This document shows positions 45,261-54,916 of a DNA stretch of 64,000 nucleotides, piece after piece. The DNA is from Riptortus pedestris (taxonomy: Eukaryota; Arthropoda; Insecta; Hemiptera; Alydidae). Numbering within the stretch: position 1 is the stretch's first letter; each line of letters starts with the position of its first letter. The notes beneath the pieces are model-generated. The model did not search any database. It was not told the origin of the DNA and saw nothing but the letters and a program-made list of their open reading frames with translations. The position numbers were made by a program, and so were the translations under genes. The stretch spans positions 93,286,501 through 93,350,500 of the forward strand of contig CM032233.1 in NCBI GenBank assembly GCA_019009955.1, given 5' to 3'.

Positions 45261-45358
45261 TGCCGATCGAAATACGCTCAAAAAGTGCATTTATTATTAC
45301 TTAGTGCACCGACGTTAAGTGCTGTGAATGTTATCAAAATCCATCGGCGTTATCTATG

Positions 45359-45907
45359 AAAAGTCCGTCACGCAGGGGCTGCGTAAACTAAGCAGATTTC
45401 CCACGTGAAGTTTTACAATAGAGAAATCTGCCTAATAACAACTGTAGTAGAAAGAAACCTCTAAATCTAAAACATTATTTAGGGCGTAATAACCCAGTAG
45501 TTTCTAGCTCCAAAAAACAGTTAACCTAACCTCTAAACCTATTCACGAGGGACGAATACTTATGGAAACGGCCGCCAGAGCTCTCGTCGGAAAGTCCGCG
45601 TACTGGCGACCACACGCAGAATACAAATGCAAATATCTCGGTTAATATTCAAGATACAGAATAAGTGTATAGAACAATATTTATAGTAAATTTAATTTGC
45701 AATAAGATTGATTCTATACAATTTTTCGATCCGACGCATAATAACGGAGATATTTTGAATTTTCCGAAAATCCCCCTCTCTAAACCCCCCCTCCCACTGG
45801 TCCGATTTCAGCCATTAACGAACTTGATCTTTCTTTTTACATAAAACGATTAAATTCCGAGTTTGGTAACGATCAAACAAAAATTGCGACCGCTAGAGTG
45901 TTAACAG

Positions 45908-45981
<74 letters not shown>

Positions 45982-46177
45982 ATATCTATATATATATATA
46001 TATATATAGATATATATATATATATATAGATATAGATATATATATATATCGTTTTGAACGGACCTCATTTTCGTCATCTCCTGGGTAGGATCGATGGACA
46101 TTTGAGGAAATTTTTCGAAAATCGCGTCATGAGTACGACCTCAATAGCTGATTTCCCTTAAGGGAAATCTGCTAAAA
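45359..46177 (-). mobile_element. HLE copy 27, best full-length reference copy (819 bp)
   Basis: Reverse orientation. It opens AAAAGTCCGTCACGCAGG with a perfect hairpin CGCAG-GGG-CTGCG (45371-45383) and AAGCAGATTTCCC. It ends TTTCCCTTAAGGGAAA then TCTGCTAAAA. The core is about 140 bp of (TA)n with GATA interruptions (45911-46049). It shows the consensus CCGATTTCAGCCATTAACGA, GCGACCGCTAGAGTGTTAAC and GAACGGACCTCATTTTCGTC. It carries the GC-richer block (GGAAACGGCCGCCAGAGC). Confidence 0.95.
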
Positions 46178-46649
46178 ATGCTAGAGCACATGGTGACTTC
46201 ACTCCAAATTGGATATAATTCTTATTTAAAGGTAAAAACAATACATTTAAGCATTCATACATATTAATCTTAATGTACTCTGTGCTAGGAATACTCACAA
46301 TATAAAATATATGGTCATTTATAATGGACTCATGTAATGGAATGTCAATTTCATTACAGGGTGAATATAATGAAATAAACGCGTTGATTAATTTCATTAG
46401 GCGCCTTTAGATCAGTAGTAGAGTGTCCTACTCTAGATAGCCAAGTGTAGAAGGATCTTGCAAGGTCAGTAATTGAATGGGTTACCTCAGTGTTAGTTCA
46501 ACAATTCACTAGCAGAGAGCACTGTTGTCGTGGGGGTGGTAAACTTCCGGGAGTGTAGTGAGTAAATCTGTCAGACAGCCCATTGGCTCTTCTAGACGCC
46601 ATCAACTAACAAATTGACCTTTGGTGATCGCCTCCCAGATATAATGAGG
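46178..46649. other. Unannotated stretch
   Basis: A 79-residue minus frame at 46158-46397 has no motif I know. Nothing else recognised. Confidence 0.35.
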
Positions 46650-46833
46650 CCCATCATTCTATAAAATTTTCGATTCGACGTGTAATAACGGTAATATTTG
46701 GAATTTTTAAAAATCCCCCTATAAACCCTTACATTCCCCTGTCTGATTTCAGACGTGAACGAACTTGAGTTTTACTTGAAACGCTTATACATGGAGCTTG
46801 TTAACAATCAAACATTGTTTTCGCGCGAAAAAG

Positions 46834-46892
<59 letters not shown>
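46650..46892 (-). mobile_element. HLE copy 28, internal fragment ending at its core
   Basis: TTCGATTCGACGTGTAATAA, TCTGATTTCAGACGTGAACG and GAGCTTGTTAACAATCAAAC, then (TA)n at 46837-46891. The 5' block after the core is absent, so the break is at the microsatellite. Confidence 0.75.
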
Positions 46893-46896
<4 letters not shown>

Positions 46897-47097
46897 TATT
46901 TTAGTGTTCAGAATGTGTTCCCTATAATTAAAAAAATGTTATCTATAAAATAAAGCTGACTTAACCTACCTCGGGAAGCTCTCAGTATCAACTAGCTCCT
47001 CTTTGAGGACGGTCGCAACGAATGTAAAAGGGAAACGTCACAGACTTCAGAAATATAATTACCAATTTCTAATTAGATTTAATAAACATATCATAGA
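46893..47097. other. Unannotated stretch
   Basis: Nothing recognised. Confidence 0.3.
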
Positions 47098-47809
47098 CGG
47101 CTGCGTAAACTAAGCAAATTTCCCTCGTGATGTTTAACAATAGATAAATCTACATTCTAACTAGTTACTATATCTAGTACTGTAATTTATAATGAATCAG
47201 AATAATTTTTATCTGAATCAATCAAATTTAAGTAGTCCAAAACATAAGAAAGGGGGGGGGGGTCACCAGATCATATTTGTATGTATCTCGTATAATAAAT
47301 GACTCTTGAAAACAATATTTGGTATGTGGTTTATTACGTAACCGAGTATTGTTTATGTAACATGAGTAAAAGTGGGGGTTTGCTGAAACCTGAAAAATGC
47401 AAATATCTCGGTTAATATTCAAGATACAGAATAATTGTATATTTATAGATCCTTTAGTTCCGACCGCTAGAGCGAGAACAGACAAATATATATATATATA
47501 TATTTGTCTGTTACCGCTCTACGTTACATAAACAATACTCGGTTATGTAATAAACCACATCGTTCGAAGCTTAAATAACAAATATTGTTTTCAAGAGACA
47601 TTTATTATACGAGATACACGTTCTGGTGACCCCCCCTTCTTATGTTTTTGGACTACTTTAATTAGATTGATTCAGAGAAAAATTATTCTAATTCATTATA
47701 AATTACAGTACTAGATATAGTAAATAGTTAGAATGTAGATTTATCTAATGTTAAACTTCACATGGGAAATCTGCTTAGTTTACGCAGCCCCTGCGTGACG
47801 GTCTTTTGA
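47098..47809. mobile_element. HLE foldback: two 3' halves head to head (copies 29 and 30)
   Basis: 47098-47490 is a reverse-orientation HLE 3' half (GGCTGCGTAAACTAAGCAAA...). 47503-47809 is a forward one, ending CTTAGTTTACGCAGCCCCTG, CGTGACGGTCTTTT. They share a short (TA)n centre (about 47488-47503), flanked by GACAAA and TTTGTC. Both arms have the same internal deletion (ACATTCTAACTA joined to TTACTATATC), so one arm was probably copied from the other. Confidence 0.88.
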
Positions 47810-48043
47810 ATAAGAAGACCGATTGCCCGGCTTGTCCCTTGCTGTCTTTTCCAATGAGTGCATGCAAGTAGGTCAGTAGCTATTCTCTAGTCATGCCCAA
47901 ATAGATCTCTCACCCTCCGTGTTTATTTTAATATTTTACCTATGTTTATTTATATTTTCATTATTTGGACATTTATTTTTGTGCTTTTATTTATTTACGC
48001 TTGCGTGTTTTATAATCTTGGTAAGGTGTATATAGATTTTATT
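47810..48043. other. Unannotated stretch
   Basis: Nothing recognised. Confidence 0.3.
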
Positions 48044-48274
48044 GGGGCTCAGGTTAGCCATGTGAGTTAAAGCGTTGCCTTTAATTTCACACGGTAATCC
48101 TAGAGTGGCGAGTTCGATTCCCGCCTGGGCAAAGGAGATTATTTAGTGACGAAATTCATTAAATAACATCCTAAGTCCCACCCTGGCTAGAAAAGGGTGG
48201 TAATCTGTAGATAACCCGTCCCAATTAGCCTTAGTTGCAAAAAGTGGACGTTAAGAAAATAATAATAATATATA
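48044..48274 (+). mobile_element. tRNA-derived SINE, full-length copy with (AAT)n tail
   Basis: Plus strand head GGGGCTCAGGTTAGCCATGT, GTGGCGAGTTCGATTCCCGC, body TGGCTAGAAAAGGGTGGTAA, end AAAGTGGACGTTAAG and an AATAATAAT tail. Other copies: 42819-43029, 51838-51943, 62733-62914 and the tail at 443-466. Confidence 0.85.
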
Positions 48275-48306
48275 TTTTAGTGATGTCCTTGTTTTTATGT
48301 GTAGCC

Positions 48307-48340
48307 CTGAAGGTGGAGAAAATAGTCTTTGAAAAAGCTT
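48307..48340 (+). other. Hammerhead-like motif, degenerate
   Basis: CTGAAGGTGGAGAAAATAGT then CTTTGAAAAAGC keeps the outline of CTGANGA-stem-GAAA, with core substitutions. The following AGCGCTGAAATAAAAAACTT looks like the continuation of the same element. Confidence 0.3.
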
Positions 48341-49074
48341 AGCGCTGAAATAAAAAACTTGTGAAGAATTGGACGTTTGGAAGAAAAATGAAACCGTATA
48401 GAGGGACGAGCTAAGGCTCTGACGGAAGGGAGTTAGTATACGTTGCTTTTTGGGAGGGAGGACGGCTGGCCGAGGGAAGCTAAACCCATCTGGATTGGAG
48501 CACCATTAGCGTGTTTAGTATGTTTAATGCAGCTTCATTGTCAGCTAGGCTTGGAGCTTGGAGCCTGCTGTAAATGAGCCCCAGTAGATTGGACACAATC
48601 CACCCCTGTTCGTCACTACGATCGCTTTGCTAACTTCCCTATCCAGTCTTTTCTAGCCCTAGTTACCAATTAGCAATAAATTTTCTTTGCCATTTACTTC
48701 CGGCCAACGATCTCGCAATTATTTATAGCCTCGTTGCCGAAATCAATACATTTCCGGTAACATGGTTATCAAGGTCCTTGCTTGAATTTATGATAACAGT
48801 GAATATTTTCATTGACCTAACTCAATTCCTTCTTTGTATTATATCAAAAGTGGATATACCCACCTTTTTTTCAATAATAGGACCTCCATTTTTTCTAAAG
48901 AAATTTAATCATATTCTTTTTTTTTCCATGAATGATTACTCAGGTTTTGGGGAGAGGAATTTGAATAACTATTAAGCCTGCTATAACATTCGTTCGACAC
49001 TTGACCCAAAATATCTGCAACTTAAATATTTCAGCAATTGAGGTTGTAACAGCGATCACCAGATAATGAATATG
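48341..49074. other. Unannotated stretch
   Basis: No gene or repeat recognised. The 65-residue frame at 48778-48975 has no motif I know. Confidence 0.35.
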
Positions 49075-49567
49075 CGATCAAGATATGAATAAAGTGGTTC
49101 ATGATATAACAGCTTATTTAAAATATGACATGAGTAGGAGTGGGGGTTTACTGAATGGTTAAGACTAAAAAAAGGCATATATCTCGGTTAATATAACGAA
49201 AAAACATATGTAGCATTTATAGAACATTCAATTTGTAACAAGATTGGTATTATACGCTTTTTCCTGGGCATTTCTTAGTATCTCCGTTAATATTAAAGAT
49301 AGAGAATAAATGTATATAACAATATTTATAGTACATTTTATTTTCAATAAGATTGGTTTTATACCATTTTTCGAGCCGTCTTATAATAACGGAAATATTT
49401 CATATTTACGAAATTCCCTTCCCCAGAAACCCCCAATGGGAATTGGTTCGATTTCAGTCATTAGCAAACTTATTAACCTTTAATTTTGCATGAATGACTT
49501 ACATATGGAGTATATTTACGATCAAACAAATATTGCGAACCCTAGACCAGTAACAGACAAGTCTGTC

Positions 49568-49613
<46 letters not shown>

Positions 49614-49735
49614 AGAGTGTGGAACGGACCTCATTTTCGTCATCACCTTGGTAGGATCGAAGGACATTTGAAGAACATTTTCGAAAACCGCGTCATGAGT
49701 ACGTCCTCAATAACTGATGTTCCCTTAAGGGCTAC
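49075..49735 (-). mobile_element. HLE copy 31 with GT core and duplicated module
   Basis: Reverse orientation. GAGTGGGGGTTTACTGAATG and the block ATCTCGGTTAATAT..AAGATTGGTATTATACG are followed by a second version of the same block (TATCTCCGTTAATATTAAAG..AAGATTGGTTTTATACC). The core is (GTCT)2 then (GT)n at about 49560-49612, not TA. It ends CTGATGTTCCCTTAAGGGC. The hairpin 3' end is not seen. Confidence 0.85.
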
Positions 49736-51589
49736 ATGTTCTTAAACTAAGTAATCGCGTGTCTCCTAAGCTACCACACTCAGGAAATCTTTCTATATAT
49801 GTACTAGTATATTTGTTTAGGGGTTCGTTCGTCTTTTCGAGACCAGGATAAAACATAATGTTTTCCTTTGTTTGTTTTCATAAATGTCGAACTCGGTAGT
49901 GAAGAAACACTTAATGTAAAGAAAATTCAATTGTGCAGCAGTTATATGTATGTTGTTTCTTGTAGAGGAACAATATAGGGGATTTAAACATCTCTAATAT
50001 TCCTCCGCCAATATTAATATTATCATACAATTAATGACCAGATAGAGTGGCCGTCATCATCGAATAAAGACCAAAATAAATAGGAGAAAAAAAGGGGTCG
50101 GTACTGAAACGTAATAGCTGGCGTTATTCCATAAACGAACAAATTTAATGAGCATTAATCATTTATTTTAACATGAAATAGATAATCAATAATTATTATC
50201 TAGGATGTATAAAAGTTTTATATTTGTCATCGACTTATATCTGAGCATCTGACTGTTTTTTTGCTTCAAATTAAGTTTCTCTCAAATCATTCACATATTT
50301 CATTATTTTTTTATGATCTGACAATGGCACAACAACTCCATTAAATATTTATTCTACATGTTTCGTGATTTCTGTAACGTCTCTTCAGTAAAGTAATACA
50401 CAATGTCAGCCCCTTCGATGAAGTCGCTCTAGTGGAATTATGCCACCCTCGGCCAAGGGTTGACTTTGTTTTATAGGTCATGATCATTTTCCTCAAGAGG
50501 TGTTACAGAAGACGCGATACATTTAGAACAAATATTAAATAAAGTGGAGTGAAAGTACAATATGTGTTTAAAAAATTTAACCCATAGCCTCCAATGAAAC
50601 ACATTAATTTTTATTACTTTTTTTAAAGAAGGGATTAGAGAGAAATTCAGTTTAAATTTGAGAGTACGCACAAATTCAAAAAAACAACAAAACAATTAGA
50701 GCGTAAAATCAACCATAAAGAAACATATCAATAAATGTTCTATGCACCTTTTCTCAAAAACCTTACACGTCATTATTACTTCTGATTTCTCTTTGTAATT
50801 ACTGATGTATAAATAAATACTCTGCATGCCATTTATAAATTTTTTCTCACAATTTTTTTTTTAATTTATATTAAAACGTTTCGACGTTGGAAAACTTTTA
50901 TCCTGTCCCAAATCGCTTTTTCCAGATAATAGCTCGACAGAACCTTCATTTGACTGAGTTTGTTACCCAGAAACAAAATTACACTGATATTTTCAGTAGA
51001 CTAGTTCCAAGAAAAGGGATATAATATGCAATTTTTCTTTAGAAGTAATTTTGTGAAAAAGTATGAGTTTTCAAAGACTTTTCTGCTTTATTTTTTTCTG
51101 TTAATTTCCAGGTTATGTAATTTAACCATGTTACCTTCGCTGACTGTTACCATATCCCTGCTGACAAAGTAGAATTTGGGGAGTGTTGCTCGTATTTAAA
51201 ATAAAATTTAAATAAAAATTCTTAAAATTGTCAGAGTCAACCAATTTTTATAATTTTATACATTTGTTACTGGCTAGTGATTAATAATAAATACTTCCTA
51301 ATTCACGAGTGATGATTCAGGTAAAAAAACAAAATACAAGCCGAGTACTGTTGTATATGACATGTATTTAATATCATACGAGAGGAATATATACATATGG
51401 AAGGTAAATAAACAAAAAAGAATAAATTAATAATTCTAAACCTAGAGCTATATTAATTAAAAAATATTATTCTTTACTGATAATGGACCGAAACAAAACA
51501 TTAATTTTAAGTAAACATGCCCTAATCATATAATTTTATAAAATAATAATTTACTGTCTTTTCAAATAACCTTTGAATTACATTATTTC
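49736..51589. other. Unannotated AT-rich stretch
   Basis: About 1.85 kb with no gene I can support. A possible degenerate CTGAAGAGACG..CGAAACATG motif lies on the minus strand near 50362-50390. Confidence 0.35.
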
Positions 51590-52120
51590 AATTTCACAGC
51601 AAAACTCATTATTCAGATCACATTATAAAAAGAGGAAGATGCTTCCAAAATATTTCGTAAAGCCTATTAAATTAAATAAATATAATATTTAGTCAAATTA
51701 GGTTTAAATTATTTGAAAGTGATATACGATATCAGCATTTGGAGATCGGAAAATGTCAGAACATAATTTATAGATCTATTCTTGACGAACAAAGAAGGAT
51801 ATATACATTATTTTTCTTTATTCCTAATATTAACGGATTAAATAACCTCTTAAAATCCCACCCTGGCTAGAAAAGGGTGGTAACCAGTAGATAACCAGTC
51901 CCAATTAGCCTAAGTTGCAAAAAGTGGACGTTAATAAATAATATAATATTAACGGAGAAATTTGTATTTTTCAACGTTCTTCTTCCTATATACCCCCTTC
52001 CCCCTTCGTCAAAAACTACTTAAAACTGATTCAGGAAAGGTCAAATTGGATAATTCTGTTGAAATCTGAAAACCGAAAATTTACGCAATTTCTACACATC
52101 GAATAAGGAAGTAAAAATGT
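51590..52120 (+). repeat. R3 repeat, copy c, split by a SINE
   Basis: AAGTGATATACGATATCAGC, CGGAAAATGTCAGAACATAA, then after the SINE GTTGAAATCTGAAAACCGAA. Diverged from R3a and R3b but collinear. The SINE insertion at 51838-51943 is bounded by a 13-bp duplication. Confidence 0.6.
51825..51956 (+). mobile_element. 5'-truncated SINE with 13-bp target duplication
   Basis: TAATATTAACGGA at 51825-51837 and 51944-51956 flanks 106 bp that match the last third of the SINE (CACCCTGGCTAGAAAAGGGT, CCCAATTAGCCTAAGTTGCA, GTGGACGTTAATAAATAAT). This is a clear retroposition signature. Confidence 0.9.
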
Positions 52121-52790
52121 CGTACTACATTATAAAAATGCATAACAACTCTGGCGAAAGGATTTGTGAACATTTCCTAAATTACTCACTTCATATCAAG
52201 GCGTAAACCCATATATGTTACTCACTGTTCAAATAAACATCTTTCATTATCTGTAAACATGACATCACAACGGAAAGGCATAAAAGGGATTGCATATTAA
52301 TGAGCGGAGCAATAGCAAAACTCAACTTGGAACTTGGCAATAGACTAAAATATAACAACTTGGTCGTCTTATAGGAATTAATGTACTTATTCAAAGAATT
52401 TAAAATTCAATAGTTCCGTAACAATGTGTAATCACCTACAATCACCTACGGAGTCTCTTATAGTACAAGCATCTTACATTTCTCTGTAGTATTAGTTTTA
52501 ATGATTTGTAGTTTCGGTAAAATGGCCGTGAATACTACTGTCATTCTATTAATATTAAAATATTCCAAAGATCCGCGTAGGATCCTATGGGATGTAGCAC
52601 GTAAGGCAGAAATAAATTCCCACGTTAGAAAGACACTCGGGCGTGGAATACAGAAAGCGATGAAATACTCAACTAGTTTAGTAACAGTATTTCCATGTTT
52701 AAAGGAACAGGCATTTATATTTTGCTCTTTGTATTATTTCAATGAACACACCATCTGTTTCATGATTTTGGAAACGTAAATGCTGAAATA
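52121..52790. other. Unannotated stretch
   Basis: A 92-residue plus frame (52501-52779) has no motif I recognise, is not supported by anything else, and ends at the edge of HLE copy 32. Nothing else seen. Confidence 0.35.
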
Positions 52791-53573
52791 AAAACTCCGT
52801 CACGCAGGGGCTGCGTAAACTAAGCAGATTTACCTCGTGAAGTTTAGTAATAGATAAATCTACATACTGGTAACACAACACCACCGTGAATAAATACAAA
52901 CGGAAATGACAAATGTTTCGTCCCATTTCAATAACCTGCCGAAAGGAAGCGTTACAAATGTAAACAAACAGGTCTGCCTGCCTCACACCGGAAAGAAAAA
53001 CAATTACTGAAATATATCAGACTATAACATATTAATTTTATTGAGAACTATTTACTATATCTAATACTGTAATTAATAATGAATCAGAATAATTTGTATC
53101 TCAGTCAATCAAATTTCAGTAGTACAAAACCTTAAGACGGGGGGGGGGGGTCACTAGGACATTTAGCATGTATCTCGTATAATAAATGTCTCTTGAATAC
53201 AATGTTTGGTATTTAAGCTTCGAATAATGTGATTTATTATGTAGCAGAGAATTGCTTATGTAACATGAGTAGAAGTGGCGGTTTGCTGAAGGCTGAAAAA
53301 TGCAAATATCTCGGTTAATATTCAAGATAGTGAATAAATGTATATAACAATAATTATAGTACATTTAATTAGCAATATGATTATTTCTATCCAATTTTTC
53401 GATCCGGCGTATGGTAACGGAGATATTTCGAATTTTCAAAAATCCTCCACTCTAAACCCCCCTCCCCCTTACCCGATTTCAGCCGTTAATGAACTTGATC
53501 TTTCTTTTTACATAACACGACTATCAAGTTTTGTAACGAGCAAACGAAAATTAGTAGTTATTAGAATATAATA

Positions 53574-53613
<40 letters not shown>

Positions 53614-53735
53614 TAGATAGAGAGATAGATAGATAGATAGATACATAGATAGATAGATAGATAGATAGATATACAGTTTTGAACGGACCTCATTTTCGTC
53701 ATCTACTATGTAGGATCAAGGGAAATCAGCTAAAA
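52791..53735 (-). mobile_element. HLE copy 32, long subfamily with TA-GATA core (about 945 bp)
   Basis: AAAACTCCGTCACGCAGGGG, CTGCGTAAACTAAGCAGATT at the left. Long arm with a G-run at about 53140. The core is (TA)n to about 53611, then (GATA)n to about 53672. The 5' block GAACGGACCTCATTTTCGTC is kept, then it is shortened to ATCAAGGGAAATCAGCTAAAA at the end. Confidence 0.9.
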
Positions 53736-54391
53736 GCCCTTTTGTAGTTTAAATACATCAGACATGTAAGCAATATTTAGGATAACGTTACTATAAATAG
53801 AATTACAAACGCCTACTTACTTTAGACTAGGTTTAGATTAATCTAAACATAATTATCCAGAAAGTATAGACAATGTTAATTAAAGCATCAAGTGAGTTAT
53901 ACCTAGAATTCCCGTAATAATAACATCCATTAGTGGGCCAAAAACAACATACCTACTGAAAGCAATAACCTAGTGGTCAGTTACCTTTTAAACCTTTAGG
54001 ACGTAAAAACCATTAACCAAGATTTGTATTGGACGCTTGTAAGTTATTATAAAACTTATCTGTTAGAAGTATGCTCTATAAACACCAAAAATAAGTAAGA
54101 ATACGAAAATAGAAACAGGGCCGTGTATTCAAAAGACACAATGTAATGACGTTTCGCTGGTTTTGTCAATCCCAAACTTTCTCATGGGCGTGGGGATAAC
54201 ACCCAATGCCTTATATTTGATTTTCTCAACTTAAAAGTTGGTGGTTCATGTTTCTTTTGCATTTAAAATTCCCCAAAGTCAGTGACCTTCTCAATATTTA
54301 CTCAGTCTCCCTCCACAGAGACAATAACAGGCTCAATTTATTCTTGAGGAACTTCTCCACTGAAACAATTAAACGGCCTAATGAACAAGAA

Positions 54392-54392
<1 letters not shown>
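53736..54392. other. Unannotated stretch
   Basis: Nothing recognised. Confidence 0.35.

Positions 54393-54441
<49 letters not shown>
54393..54441. repeat. (TA)n microsatellite
   Basis: About 48 bp TA with no HLE sequence beside it, one of the few stand-alone TA tracts here. Confidence 0.9.
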
Positions 54442-54445
<4 letters not shown>

Positions 54446-54890
54446 AGCCTTTTTCAGAGCTAAAGACGGACGTAATCAGACTAGTACATGGGGTCGAAAT
54501 TAAAACAGACAAGTCTAAGAACGACTATATGACTATATAAAACAATTTTATGCCATAGTTGTATGCTAGATAATATTAATCCAATATAAAGGATACAGAT
54601 TTTGTATTTTATTTATCCAATTTATTGCAGACGGACTTTATTCCAGGAGGTTTCGTTTTCTTTTATATTAGTTCTTTTACAGTGTTGTTTAAATATTTTC
54701 TTAAGCAATTGCTCCAATCCCCCTATGTGTAACATTCTACAGAGTTCTGGTAATCTGTGTTACAAACGTTAAATTTAGTATCGCTACCACTTCTCTTAGC
54801 ATGTTAGAACTTTATTTGATTTATATAAGGAAATAAACAAATATACAGCTCTCCACTCCAAATAAATTTCTTTATTCAGTTCATTAAAAA
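54442..54890. other. Unannotated stretch
   Basis: Nothing recognised. Confidence 0.3.
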
Positions 54891-54916
54891 ATTTCGGCCT
54901 TTGTGGCCATCTTCAG
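54891..54916 (-). other. Hammerhead-like CTGAAGA-GGCC..GGCC-GAAA motif
   Basis: Minus strand CTGAAGATGGCCACAAAGGC then CGAAAT. It contains C-U-G-A-N-G-A, one unpaired U, a 4-bp GGCC/GGCC stem and GAAA. This is the terminal signature I associate with Penelope-like retroelements, which are known to carry minimal hammerhead ribozymes. Flanking stems I and III were not demonstrated. Confidence 0.45.

Noticed and set aside
45359..46177. HLE as an ordinary MITE with terminal inverted repeats
   Set aside because: The outermost bases (AAAAGTCCG and CTGCTAAAA) are not inverted copies of each other. The inverted repeat is internal on one side and preceded by a hairpin, which fits the Helentron/Helitron2 layout better. 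Still to be tested with empty sites.
48044..48140. Functional tRNA-Leu or tRNA-Ser gene
   Set aside because: The head of this repeat has A/B boxes, but it is fused to a SINE body present in at least five places.
52501..52779. 92-codon plus frame as a candidate gene
   Set aside because: No recognisable motif and no supporting context, and it runs to the HLE edge. I cannot separate it from chance.
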